Position numbers and translations under genes: made by a program
DNA from: Haematobia irritans
Lineage: Eukaryota; Arthropoda; Insecta; Diptera; Muscidae
Assembly (NCBI RefSeq): GCF_050003625.1
Contig: NC_134399.1
Span: forward strand, 107,486,615-107,550,614
Length of the DNA stretch: 64,000 bases
Direction: 5' to 3'
Notes under the pieces: generated by a model
What the model saw: only the letters and a program-made list of their open reading frames with translations
What the model was told of the DNA's origin: nothing
Database searches by the model: none
Shown: in pieces, positions 35,082 through 45,079 of the stretch
How positions within the stretch are numbered: position 1 is the stretch's first letter
Layout: each line of letters begins with the position of its first letter

Positions 35082-35089
35082 TATAAAAG
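35082..35089 (+). promoter_or_regulatory. TATA box of gene B
   Basis: TATAAAAG 72 bases upstream of the ATG. An initiator-like TCAATTG lies about 35 bases downstream. Confidence 0.6.
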
Positions 35090-35153
35090 TTGTGTGTCCC
35101 TTGGATTGGCAAGTCAATTGACATTAGCTTGAAGTTGAAGTCATTACGAGAAA

Positions 35154-37418
35154 ATGAAATTCACCGTATTTGCCTTAATTGCTGCCTTTTGCCTTGTGGC
35201 AGTTTCTGTAAGTTGAAGTGATCCTTAAGTGAATAAACATAACCATAGCGACAGGCGATTGGCGACAGGAGAACCGTAATGGCTAGATTGAATTGAATTT
35301 ATTTGCGGCAGACTATTCGAGCTTTTGATTTCAAAGAGAAATGTCAACTCTTCAATCATCGGACGCATTGTACGCATTGAACGCATGGTATGTAATTCTA
35401 CCTTTACACACCATGCGTCAATCCGTGCGTTGATGGAAGGGTTGATTTTTTTTCTGTTTGCGGCAGACTATTCGAGCTTTTGATTTCAAAGAGAAATTTC
35501 AACTCTTCAATCATCGGATGCATTGAACGCATGGTATGTAATTCTACATTAACAACCAATTTCTCATATCCGAAAAGAATGCTTTCGTTATGCGTCTTAC
35601 AGACTATAAGTTTTTCCGGACGGAATGTCTGTGTGTGTAAAGAATCTTACAGTGTGTCCAAGCAATGCGACAATTCGTTGATGACTAAATAATCGGTAAA
35701 TGTGTTATCGATCCCAAAAACATGTAGCAATATCGATTATGCCTTCGGACTTAACTTATAATGTGGCCAATATATGGGATATGTTCGACACGACCACCGT
35801 CGACCGGATAAACTTATAGTCTGCAAGGCGCATTAGGCTGAAATGTCAAAAACACCTGATTTTTCTCTATAAATTCAGATGTTTGGGATATGATAAATTG
35901 GCTGTTCATCTGGAAAATGGCGGAAAATGGGATAGTGTTGCCATTGATTATCAATTTTTTTCATCTCTCTACTAGGCATTGTTGTTGGCTGGGGACTCAA
36001 CAAATAATAAAAAATATTCACATCAAAAACGCTCGAAAATAAGAAAAGAGGAAAATTTTGCCACCAAGCTTATTGCATGCTCTTCAACTAACTTTCGTTA
36101 TGTTTATGTTTTGCACACAATATTTTTGTAAACATACGATAGTCGATTATTTTTTCCGATTATTTTTTGATGTCAATTTGCAGATGTTTTTATGTAAAGG
36201 TACAATACTTGCCACATAGCAAAGTAACATCAATGCCTAGTGATCAGTTAAAGAAAAGGGGGAATTAATGGCAACACTATCAATTCATTTACCGACAAGG
36301 AATAAAAATATATTAAATTTGGCGATATGTCAATATCAATGTCAACATAATGTCGTATGTTTTTGGCTTCGCACAAGAAATACACATAAAAAAGTATTCG
36401 TCTATCGACATTCGCTCTGGTTGTGTTTACATACTAATATGAAATTCTGGAAAATATGATTTGTTGAACAAATTTGGGGGGGTTTACAAATAATGCGCAG
36501 TTATTACATTAACGGCCATTTTCATGTAGCTCCGTTAGGCTTTAACTGCCAGTTAACAGAAAATAAATTGCAAATATCTTCTCTCCGGTTAACTTTAACT
36601 GAAAAATTTTCATCAGTTAAGTTCCCAACTGGCCTATGGAATATAAAGACTAGATGACAGCTTCGTCTATAATACGGTTTAAAAGTTGGTTAGTTAACGG
36701 AACACTAAAGGAGCTTTATGAAAATGGAGGTAAATCCTCCAGACTTTGTTCAACATAAAATATTTGTTTAATCATTTCTCGTTTGTAAAGCCTATATGAT
36801 TTTTTCTTTACATTCCTTCTTAAGGCCAACGGCAGTTTGAGGATTGAAAATGAGGATCTTGTGGATTACGATTACATTGCCCAGGATTTGGCTGATGAAA
36901 TTATGGAAATCGAACCCTATGGACTTTTCACTGGCATGTATTCCGTTATTAAAGCTGCTCTCCGAACTGTAAAGGGTTTGAATTGTACCATTAAAGAGGT
37001 TTTGGAAGTTCAAAATGCTGCCCAAGCCTTCGTAAATAACGTTCAAGCTTGTGGTGATGCTGTTTCCAAGAAACTGCAGAATTTGATCAATGCCTGCCAA
37101 GATATTATTGATACCTGCAAATCTATTATGGGTATCAATGAGAGCATTTGTGGCAACACCGATGACGAAACCGATTCTGATGTTCAGACCCTAGGTGCTG
37201 TATCGGATGCTAAGACTGCTCATAAATGCTTTGTCAAGATGGTTCGTAAGGTTAACAAATTGAAGAAACAAGTCAAGAAGGCCGTTAAAATGATCAAGGA
37301 TATCAAGAAGGTTCCTGGTGATACCAGTGATTGTGCTATGGATGCCATTAACACCTTGGAAAATACTTTCGTGCAATTCCCTGCCAATGTTAAAACTTGC
37401 TCGAAATTGACTAGCTAA
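35154..37418 (+). CDS. Secreted DUF725/TsetseEP-type protein B
   Basis: Exons 35154-35207 (18 codons, MKFTVFALIAAFCLVAVS) and 36825-37418, joined GTAAGT to TTCTTAAG, phase 0; 215 residues. Exon 2 opens with ANGSLRIENEDL. The family landmarks are LADEIMEIE, LNCTIKEV, QACGD, a CxxI helix, SICGNTDD, HKCFVK, a Lys-rich KKQVKKAVKM helix and FPANVKTCSKLT. It has the seven shared cysteines plus one extra (NACQD). Its intron is 1,617 bp against 65-68 bp in the paralogues, enlarged by a foldback fragment, a local duplication and a MITE. An AATAAA lies at 37459-37464. Probably exported; function unknown. Confidence 0.87.
35303..35547. repeat. Local direct repeat in the gene B intron
   Basis: GCGGCAGACTATTCGAGC and the following ~70-90 bases occur at about 35305-35403 and again at about 35461-35547, nearly identical, with a 60-bp spacer. 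Confidence 0.75.
35583..35830 (+). repeat. Right-arm-like copy of the 1671-2187 foldback family
   Basis: Shares TCTTACAGTGTG, TGTATTATCGATCCCA-like, ATCGATTATG and ACTTATA-TGTGGCCAATAT blocks in order with 2020-2190. Confidence 0.55.
36516..36727. mobile_element. MITE in the gene B intron (212 bp)
   Basis: Inverted ends CCATTTTCATGTAGCTCCG and the complement of GAGCTTTATGAAAATGG. AGTTAAC/GTTAACT motifs lie inside. A sibling with the same ends lies at 46183-46396. Confidence 0.65.
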
Positions 37419-37458
37419 GATGTTTGCTAGATAATTAGCTCTGTAGTATTCTAATACT

Positions 37459-37464
37459 AATAAA
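37459..37464 (+). terminator. Polyadenylation signal of gene B
   Basis: AATAAA 41 bases after the stop codon. Confidence 0.6.
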
Positions 37465-37539
37465 TGAATAATTTGCAAATGTATAGAGGTTTCTAAGTGA
37501 TTAATTAGGTGGAATTTTGTAAAAGTTGTTAAAAAAGAA

Positions 37540-38330
37540 AACACAAAATTTTTTTGAGGGTAGGTGAAGGCATTCTAAAGAGAAAATATAAGGTAAAAAA
37601 TTTCTCGGAAAAGCCTAGTTTTCGAGATATCGTTATCTGAAAATCGCTATTTGCCTTTATATTTTTGTTAATTCTGACAGCAATTTTTAATAAAATGATT
37701 GAAATTAAATTTTAAAGAGAAAATATTTAGTAAAAATTGTGTTGGAAGAGCGTAGTTTTCGAGATATCGATCTTTAAAATTGGCGTATAGGTGGCCGGTC
37801 TTCGGCTGGAGTTTAAGACTTTCTCCTATGGACATAGTCAAAATTGGGCCTTTGGCCGGGGTTTTGGGCCTCTCTCCTATGGACAGTGTCCAAAGTGGGC
37901 TAACGCGAATCCAAAGTGGATAGGTGGTCGGCCGGGGTTTGGGCCTTTCTCCTATGGACAGAGTCCAAAGAGAGCTAACGTGAACCCGGGGCCTCTCCGG
38001 GTCCATGTTATCCTAAATATTGTGCGATGGATACTATATCCAATATACATAATAATGAAAACTGTAACCGGGGCCCGTAACTCCGAAAATAGGTCTTTCC
38101 GACAAATAGGGGTATATTACATTTCGTGTTTAGAATCGAAAAGTTTACACTCTGGCCAAAAATTGGACCAATGGGACCACTTGTACTAAAGTAGATTTAA
38201 GCCGGACATCTCCGACCTCTATCATCTTCATCAGGCATACAAGAAGTAGGTAATGATTGTATGGGTTCACCGATAATGGGTCAGCAAGGCTTATTTTTTT
38301 GTAATTTGTATAGGGCCGTTAAAACGAGAT
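37540..38330. repeat. Short-unit repeat rich in CTCCTATGGACA and GAGATATCG
   Basis: TTCGAGATATCG occurs twice (37622, 37759). About 75-bp units with CCTATGGACA..GTCCAAAG..GCTAACG recur from 37805 to 38000. A related fragment lies at 56990-57040. No gene was recognised. Confidence 0.45.
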
Positions 38331-38614
38331 TTACGAAAAATTTTATCTTTTCGCATCATTGGAGCTTTTATCCAATTTAAAACCGTCTTTACCAAACAAA
38401 AACGCCTCTAATTCAGATAGTTCAAAGTCATTTTCTTCCGCCAATTCCTTCCCATTATCAATCTCGCCTGCATGTCCTCTACTGAGTACGACATATCTTC
38501 TATATAAAAAATATCACTGTCAAAGCAATCCTCAGGGGCACTGTTTTATCAACCAGAGGTCTCTCTTGCTAATTGTTAATTTCAAATCTGAAGTTCGAGT
38601 CAATAACTCAATGT

Positions 38615-38840
38615 AGAAAATTTTGTCAAAATTTTATTTCTATAGAAAATTTTATCAAAATTTTATTTCTATAGAAATTTTTGTCAAAATTTTATTGCTA
38701 TAGAAAATTTTGTCAAAATTTTATTCCTATTGACAATTTTCTCAAAATTTTATTTCTATAGACATTTTTTACAAAATTTTATTTCCATAGAAATTTTGTC
38801 GAAATTGTATTTCTATAGAAATTTTGTCAAAATTGGCCAA
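38615..38840. repeat. 29-bp minisatellite block 2
   Basis: Reverse orientation (ATTTCTATAGAAAATTTTGTC), about eight units. Confidence 0.75.
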
Positions 38841-39269
38841 ACTGCATATCCAAATGTTTCAACATCAATCTTGGGATTGCTTTATCGGCCAGTTTTTTGG
38901 AAGCTTTGCTTCAGAATAACTCAATATTACGTTGGGATATAAGTTTCACTAACATCCTTTATTTAGGTGATATGGACACTCGTTCCACTTACATTATCGA
39001 CTCTATCACCAATCTATAGATGAAGTTCGAGGATCCAGGCTTCTGATGTGGAATAACCACCTATCAAAGCACTATATAAAAGGTGCTCAATTTGGGATAT
39101 ATCGTCGTCATTGTCGCCTTGAAGAAGCTGATGTCACAATACTTAAGTTCATGTTGAATTTGCTCCGGCTTTAGTGCAGTCGATTTTCGGGAATTTGCTT
39201 TGGATATATACAGTTATTGGGCGATCGGTTCAAAGATACCATCTAGTGACCAAATTAAATAAATAAAAA
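38841..39269. other. Unrecognised segment between minisatellite blocks
   Basis: Less AT-biased than its surroundings. The plus strand has a broken frame reading CFNINLGIALSASFLEA and DMDTRSTYIID. It is possibly a retroelement relic, but no family can be named. Confidence 0.3.
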
Positions 39270-39564
39270 ATAACATTTTTAGAAAGTTTTCTCAAATTTT
39301 GTGAAAATTGTATTTCTATATAAAATTTTCTAAAAATTTTATTTTTATAGAGATTTTTTTTCAAAATTTTATTTCTATACAAAATTTTATCAAAATTTTA
39401 TTTCTATACAAAATTTTGTCAAAATTTTATTTCTATAAACAAGTTTTTCAAAATTTTACTTCTATAGAAAGTTTTCTGACATTTTTTTCTATATAAAAAT
39501 TTGTCTAACTTTTATTTATAAAGAATATTTTTTCAAAATTTTATTTCCATAAAAATTTTATTAC

Positions 39565-39790
39565 TTTCGTTTTGTTTGTTATTGTTGGTTTACTCTTCAA
39601 TCATTATTGTTGACCAAACTACAAGAGTAGCTTAACCAACAGAGGAAAAGTATGCTTGTCAAATTTATTTGGGCAAAGTCCTATAGACTGCATGATGGTC
39701 GGATGGGATGGACAGCTGTTTCGGAATTACCACATTCCTCATCAGCATCCTCTACTTAAAGCAAAGCTATCATAAATATATATCTTAATT
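39565..39790 (-). mobile_element. Hammerhead-bearing element core, copy 1
   Basis: 226 bp shared in order with 44757-45060: TTCGTTTTGTTTGTTATTG, TCAATCATTATTGTTG, CCAACAGAGGAAAAG, TTTATTTGGG, CCTATAGACTGCA, then the ribozyme. Copy 2 carries an extra inverted CAATAATGA..AACAACA segment. A hammerhead next to short tandem repeats fits a non-autonomous Penelope-like or retrozyme-type element (inference). Confidence 0.55.
39706..39750 (-). ncRNA. Hammerhead ribozyme, copy 1
   Basis: On the minus strand: stem I strand GGAUG (39750-39746), invariant core CUGAUGA, stem II GGAAU/AUUCC with loop GUGGUA, invariant GAA, stem III from the palindrome ACAGCUGU (39719-39712), cleavage-site C at 39711, then CAUCC (39710-39706), which pairs fully with GGAUG. 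All conserved hammerhead positions are present. Predicted cleavage is between 39711 and 39710. A palindromic stem III is typical of Penelope-type hammerheads that act best as dimers (established for the class). Confidence 0.85.
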
Positions 39791-40589
39791 TTCAAAATTT
39801 CTGTACAAATTTTTTCAAAATTTTATTTCTACAGAAATTTTGTCAAAATTTAATTTCTTAAGGAATATTATCAAAATTTTAGTTCTATAAATTTTATTTC
39901 TATAGAAGATTTTTTTTCAAAATTTTATTTCTACGGAAAGTATAATCAAAATGTTATTTCTAAAGAACCTGTTCTCAAAATTTTATTTCTATAAAATTTT
40001 TTTTTCAAAAATTTATTTCTACATAAAATATTATCAAAATGTTCTTTCTGAAGAAGCTGTTCTCAAAACTTTATTTCTAAAGAAAATGTTCGCAGACTTT
40101 TATTTCTAAAGAAATTTTTTGAAAATTGCATTTCTATAGAAAAAATTGTCAAAATTGAATTTTTAAAGAATTTTTTTTTCCAAATTTTATATCTATAGAA
40201 TTTTTTTAATTAACAATTTTTTCAAAATTTTATTTCTATAGAAACATTTCTTAAAATTTTATTTCTATAGAACATTTCCTCAAATTTGTATTTTTGTAGA
40301 ACATTTCTCAAAATGTTAATTCCATATATAAAATTTTGTCAAAATTGTAGTTGCATAGAAAATTTTGTCCTAATTTTATTTTTATAATTTTGCGAAATTT
40401 TTATTTCTATAAAAATTTTTCTCAAAATTATACTTCTATAGAAAATTTTTTCAAAATTGTATTTTTATAGAGAAGTTTCTCAATTTTTTTTATAGAAAAT
40501 TTTCTCAAAATTTTATTACGATAAAAAATTTGGTAAAAATTTTATATATATTTATAGAAAATTAAAGTACCTTTTAGTGTGATTTTTTA

Positions 40590-41060
40590 CTATTTTTGGT
40601 AGAATCCAGTCTTATTGACCTCTAGATTAGATTCCCTGGTTAGAAGATCGGCTGGGTTAATACGAAGAATCTGATTGCGCCCAATTTGGATGACTCAGAC
40701 GATCAGTTCTGAGATTTAATTTGGTCCCAGTGCTTTAGTTATTTTAATCATGAATTTCACCAGTGTTGTTTGACTCTCTTACTGGTCTCTCAATTTAGTT
40801 CCTTGATTCGAAGATTGTCAGGGTGACTCCGAAAAATATAACCATGGTCGTTTGAAAGTTCTGTTAATTCCATTGAACTGTTTTTACAGATGGTGCGTAT
40901 CCAGTGATTGGTTAGTTGTTATCACTGAAGTTTTCCGCAGCGGTATTATTTCGGGAAGGTAGCTCGCTGAAGTGCCGATGAAACTGTTTCCGAAGAAACT
41001 TCTCAGCTTTTGATGAATAGCCGTACAGCGTTCAGAGTTTGAAATCGTATGGGATCATAT
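40590..41060 (-). pseudogene. Retroelement relic, possibly BEL/Pao pol
   Basis: The minus strand around 40630-40690 reads QILRINPADLLTRESN. An NPAD-type motif is found near RNase H in BEL/Pao polyproteins. The rest is broken by stops and frameshifts, so the call rests mainly on this motif. Confidence 0.35.
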
Positions 41061-41799
41061 AATCAACTGCTCCCGACATTAAGGCCAGTATTAAGTTTGT
41101 TTTTCATGATAAAAATAAAAAATCTTCACGGTTATTTTTCTTTATTACGTTGCTTTTTTAAGAAGATCGCTTATTGAAGTGATACTTTGACCATTCCCAC
41201 CATATTATATTCGAGTTCTACAACGAAAACTCGTTTTCCTTATTTCTATTAAGCACTTTTAGTTTTGTTTTTCACTTGTGCAAGACGAACTTAGTACTGA
41301 TCTTTATTTGGAAATCCCGATCGAGAGATTTCCGATTAACTATCCATGCATGAACAAAATATAGTCAGTGAATCAAACACCTTCAATTTCGAAATGCAAT
41401 AATTCTTCGATGTTATTTTCAACATGTGTGTATTTTGAGACACTTCACAAAACGTCACTAAAAAATACATATAAAAATTCTTACTGGTGAAGTGTCTAAC
41501 ATTTTGTGGGAATTTCTAGACTTCTGTCTATTTTTGGAAGAAACACTCTATACAACGACTATAGAAGATCCGATGTAGGTAGACCTACCCTGAGCTGGTC
41601 AATGAATTCTCAACCGATTAGCTAAAGTGTCTGATTAAGTTTCATTGACATGTCATCACAACAATCGCTTGCGTCAAAATTATTATCACTGTCAATTTGA
41701 CAGGTTATGGAGTATGTTAACCGATTAACCAAATCTTATCGATACAAATGCAAAACGGTTTCCCTTTAATATTCTGGTGAACATGGGTCAATAATTGGT
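41061..41799. other. Upstream flank of gene C
   Basis: No gene or recognised repeat was seen. Confidence 0.3.
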
Positions 41800-41807
41800 T
41801 ATAAATA
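41800..41807 (+). promoter_or_regulatory. TATA box of gene C
   Basis: TATAAATA 71 bases upstream of the ATG. Confidence 0.6.
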
Positions 41808-41870
41808 AAAAAATTTTCTCAAAGAAAAGTTAGTATTTCACTGGAATATCAACTTCATTGCCAGAGCAAT

Positions 41871-42577
41871 ATGAAATTCACAATTTTTGCCGTATTGGCT
41901 GGTTTATGTTTGGTTGCTGTAAGCGTAAGTTTATTCTGATACATTCAAGTCGTGTTTATCGGTTCCGATTTCATCTTTATTTGCTATTTCAGGCCAATAT
42001 TGAACTACCCGCTCCCATTGAGGAAATCGACTTTGAGTTCATTGCCAATGATGTAGCTCAAGATACTGTCGATATTGATGCTCAGGTTTCTTGGCTTGGC
42101 ATCTATTTTGTTATTCACAAAGCGTTGACTACATTGAAGGGTGTCAACTGTACCATCAAGGAGGTCTATGCTATTAAAGCTGCTGCTACTCAATTTGTCT
42201 CAGATGTTCAAGCCTGTGGTGGTGATGTCTCCAAGAAACTTCAACAATTGATTGACACTTGCAATAACATCATTTCAACTTCTAACGATATCATTCATTT
42301 GGATGAGAATGTCTGCGGTGATACCACAAGTTCTGATGATACAGATACCGCTGTCTCTGTTCAAAAGAGTACAACTCCATGGAAGTGTTTCTGGAAATTG
42401 TTGTTCAAAACTTTGCAATTGAAGAATGAAGTTAAGAAAGCCATTAATTTGATCAAGAAAATTCCTTCAGTTCCCGGAGATGCTGGTACCTGTGTAGATA
42501 ATTCTGTCAACACGTTGAGCAATGCTTTCAATCAATTCCCAACGAATGTGAAAACTTGCTCCAAATTGACTAACTAA
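41871..42577 (+). CDS. Secreted DUF725/TsetseEP-type protein C
   Basis: Exons 41871-41924 (MKFTIFAVLAGLCLVAVS) and 41993-42577, joined over a 68-bp GT-AG intron, phase 0; 212 residues. Exon 2 begins ANIELPAPIEEIDFEF and then follows the family: DVAQDTVDID, GVNCTIKEV, QACGGD, DTCNNI, NVCGDT, WKCFWK, a Lys-rich KNEVKKAINL helix and FPTNVKTCSKLT. Seven cysteines are conserved with A and B. Overlapping AATAAA signals lie at 42638-42647. The plus-strand frame also stays open through the intron, so intron retention would not cause an immediate stop but would add a Cys-containing segment in another frame. Function unknown; probably secreted. Confidence 0.87.
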
Positions 42578-42637
42578 ATTGAGATGTGTGCGAATGTTTA
42601 AAGATTTTTTTATTGATTTAAAGATGTGTTTCTTTTA

Positions 42638-42647
42638 AATAAATAAA
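42638..42647 (+). terminator. Polyadenylation signals of gene C
   Basis: Two overlapping AATAAA hexamers 60 bases after the stop. Confidence 0.6.
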
Positions 42648-42819
42648 AAATTAGAACTCTAGGTTTTTGATTTTTTTTCCAAGAATTTAGTATAAATTGG
42701 AGCGAGTGTTACAAAAGAGACATCTAAAGAAAGCAAAAGTATAGCATAAAAATACCCCAGTTATGATGCAAAGGTAATCCTTAGATCTGCTTCGGGTGAA
42801 TTGGAAAGAGACTGGACTA

Positions 42820-43076
42820 CACAAAAAAAAATTGTCTTCAATCATGCAATTAATCGATCCAATTAATTTTTAATTGAAATATCTTCAATCACAAAAATGA
42901 TAGTATCAATTAAAAATTAATTGAAAGTCGATTAAAAAATAATTGATGCAATTAAAATATTAATTGATACTATTAATTTTTGTGATTGATTTTTGTTTTA
43001 ATTAAAAAATTTGTTGAACCAATTAAATTTTTAATTGAATATTTTGTAAAACTCATTTAAGACATTTTTTTCTGTG
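42820..43076. mobile_element. AT-rich MITE (TTAATTGA family), complete
   Basis: Ends CACAAAAAAAAATT and TTTTTTTCTGTG are bounded by TA (42818-42819 and 43077-43078). The interior consists of AATTAATTTTTAATTGA-type self-complementary motifs. Confidence 0.7.
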
Positions 43077-43214
43077 TAAGAAATAAAGAAATAATCTATT
43101 GATCGGATGCTCATGCTAATGGTAAAAGAAGAGGGGGAAACCCCCAAGATAGACACACTACACCACTTGTGTTGGTGACCATTATACACGGCCTACTCAC
43201 AAATAAATCAAAAC

Positions 43215-43853
43215 ATTTGGAAAACGTTGCTCTTTGTTAGAGTTTATTGAATTTCTTTGAAAATTTCAAACTCTTATTATTACCAAAAAAATATTTTTGT
43301 TACAAAGAATTTCTGTTTTTGGAATCTTGTGAACATTTTCGGAATATATTAAAAATTACATTATTTCCGTTTTCAAAAGTTGTATGTTTAAGAAAGTGGC
43401 CAACTAAAGATATGTTTTTTGGTAAATAAAGTTTCTTTATAAGTATACCTGCTTCAATGTATGCATTGCTTGTTCGATAATTATCTGTTTATGATAATAA
43501 GAGCTACTTTGCCAGCGGATAGTGTGTTGCTTACAAATCGTATGGTCCGAGGTTCGAATCTCCATCTGAACGAAAGGAAAATTTTATAAAATCAATTATT
43601 TCTTCTAAATTGTTTGTATTACAGAAAAATATACCTTTTGAAACTAAATATACCTTGTGAAAGTGAGAAAGACGTGAGGGAAGATGCAATTAGACAGAAA
43701 AATAAAAAATGGAGTTAGTCTGTTTGGAATTGTTGTAAAAGAATCAACGATTATCACAATAAGTATATACTTTTCTTCCGAACAAACTTCTTTACAGCAA
43801 AAGCAAATAGTTTAATAAAATTTCGTTTGGGAGGAAAGAATTATTTTTTGTGT
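43215..43853 (+). mobile_element. MITE family of 26185-27090, simpler copy
   Basis: Arms match 26185-27090 in opposite orientation. A SINE2 module is at 43508-43577. It lacks the SINE1 head present in the other copy. Confidence 0.5.
43508..43577 (+). mobile_element. tRNA-like module (SINE2)
   Basis: CCAGCGGATAGTGTG (A-box region) and GGTTCGAATCTCC (B-box), diverged from the 26455 and 51539 copies. Confidence 0.55.
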
Positions 43854-43858
43854 GTACT

Positions 43859-44185
43859 TCACTCATAGAAAAAATTATGCACGGAGTGCTCATTTCAAAA
43901 CGATTCGATCATGAAAGCGAATCAACACACATGTGGTGTCAAACTGAGAACAGGCGGTGTCAATCTGACAACGATAAAATGACACCATGCGTTGTCAAAA
44001 CAACAACCAGCGTTCATGATCTTAAAACGTTATGGTTACGACATAATGTGGCCAAAGAAAAACGAATGCCGTTCATGAAATCGTGAACGCCCTTGGACGA
44101 AATTGTGAACATCCCGTTTTGATTTTTTCTGAACATTTTCGTTTCATTTTGTCACCGTCTTCTACGGGATTATGGATTTTGTCAG
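43859..44185. mobile_element. MITE with CTCATAGAAAAAAT left end, unfilled copy
   Basis: Near-identical in the first 180 bases to 56197-56673 (GGTGTCAAACTGAGAACAGG, GACACCATGCGTTGTC) but lacks the tRNA-like insertion found there. The right terminus is degraded. Confidence 0.65.
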
Positions 44186-44227
44186 GCTCTGCAGCAAGGG
44201 AGGACAAAAATATGTTTGTACAAGGAT

Positions 44228-44421
44228 GATAGAAATTTGCAATAAAAAAATTAATCGATTCATCAAGATTTTTAATTGAAACAAAAATCAATTACAAAAA
44301 TTGGTTGTATCAATTAATTTTTTAATTGACTTTGGTGATTCATATTATCATTTCTGTGATTGAAGACATTTCAATTAATAATTAATTAAATCAATACAAA
44401 AAATATATTTTTTTTGTGTAA
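44228..44421. mobile_element. AT-rich MITE (TTAATTGA family), shorter copy
   Basis: Same motif vocabulary as 42820-43076; ends in ATTTTTTTTGTGTA. Confidence 0.5.
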
Positions 44422-44756
44422 AAAAATACCTCCGGATTTTAAAGTTCAAGCAAATACAATTTGCGCCCTCAAGAAGTTAATTTGAAAGACCAATCTATAT
44501 GGGGCATATATCAAAACATAATCCGATATATACCAAATATGGCATATCTCAATATGCATCTGAAATACTTCTAGATTTCGAAATTCACGAAAATCTAATG
44601 AAAATTGTGGCTTCCATGCCAAAAAGGTAGATTTTTTACTGTTTGTTAGTTTGGTAGCATTCTTGATGTTTTGGTAAATTTTGCAAATTATTCCGTCCCA
44701 ACTAAGAGGCACTTCACAAATTTTCTGCAGTGATAAAATTTTGACAAAAATTTATA
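44422..44756. other. R153c-like fragment
   Basis: CAATCTATATGGGGCATATATC followed by ACATAATCCGAT is a single degenerate R153-type unit. Nothing else was recognised. Confidence 0.4.
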
Positions 44757-45060
44757 TTCGTTTTGTTTGTTATTGTTGGTTAATTCTTCAATCATTATTG
44801 TTGTTTTTGATCTCAGCTTAAAACCGTTGCGTTGACTAAACTACAAGAGTAGTTTAACCAACAGAGGAAAAGAATGTTTGTCAAATTTATTTGGGTAAAG
44901 CCCTATAGACTGCAAGATGGTTGGACGACCGTACGTTTCGGAATTGCCACATTCCTCATCAGCATCCTCTACTTGCAGCAAAACTATCAACCAATTATCA
45001 GAATAAATTAAGATACACTTGTAGTTTACTCAATGCATAGTTGAGTCAATGCATGGTTTT
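44757..45060 (-). mobile_element. Hammerhead-bearing element core, copy 2
   Basis: Same block order as 39565-39790, plus two inverted segments (TCAATCATTATTGTTG near 44788 against CAACAATAATGA near 45076; CAGCTTAAAACC against GGTTTTAAGCTG) that form a terminal inverted repeat of about 40 bp. The 29-bp minisatellite begins immediately to the right. Confidence 0.6.
44919..44967 (-). ncRNA. Hammerhead ribozyme, copy 2
   Basis: On the minus strand: GGAUG, CUGAUGA, stem II GGAAU/AUUCC with loop GUGGCA, GAA, stem III ACG/CGU with loop UACGGU, cleavage C at 44924, then CAACC, which pairs with GGAUG at four of five positions (one A-A mismatch). The catalytic core is intact. Stem III differs from copy 1 yet still pairs. 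Confidence 0.75.
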
Positions 45061-45079
45061 AAGCTGAAATAAAAAAAAA

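Larger units (their letters stand above)
39270..40560. repeat. 29-bp minisatellite block 3 with a conserved core
   Basis: Degenerate TTTTATTTCTATAGAAA units on both sides of the core at 39565-39790. Confidence 0.75.

Noticed and set aside
38180..38260. Third hammerhead from a CTGATGA motif on the minus strand near 38235
   Set aside because: No GAA-plus-stem follows at the right distance and no stem II can form.
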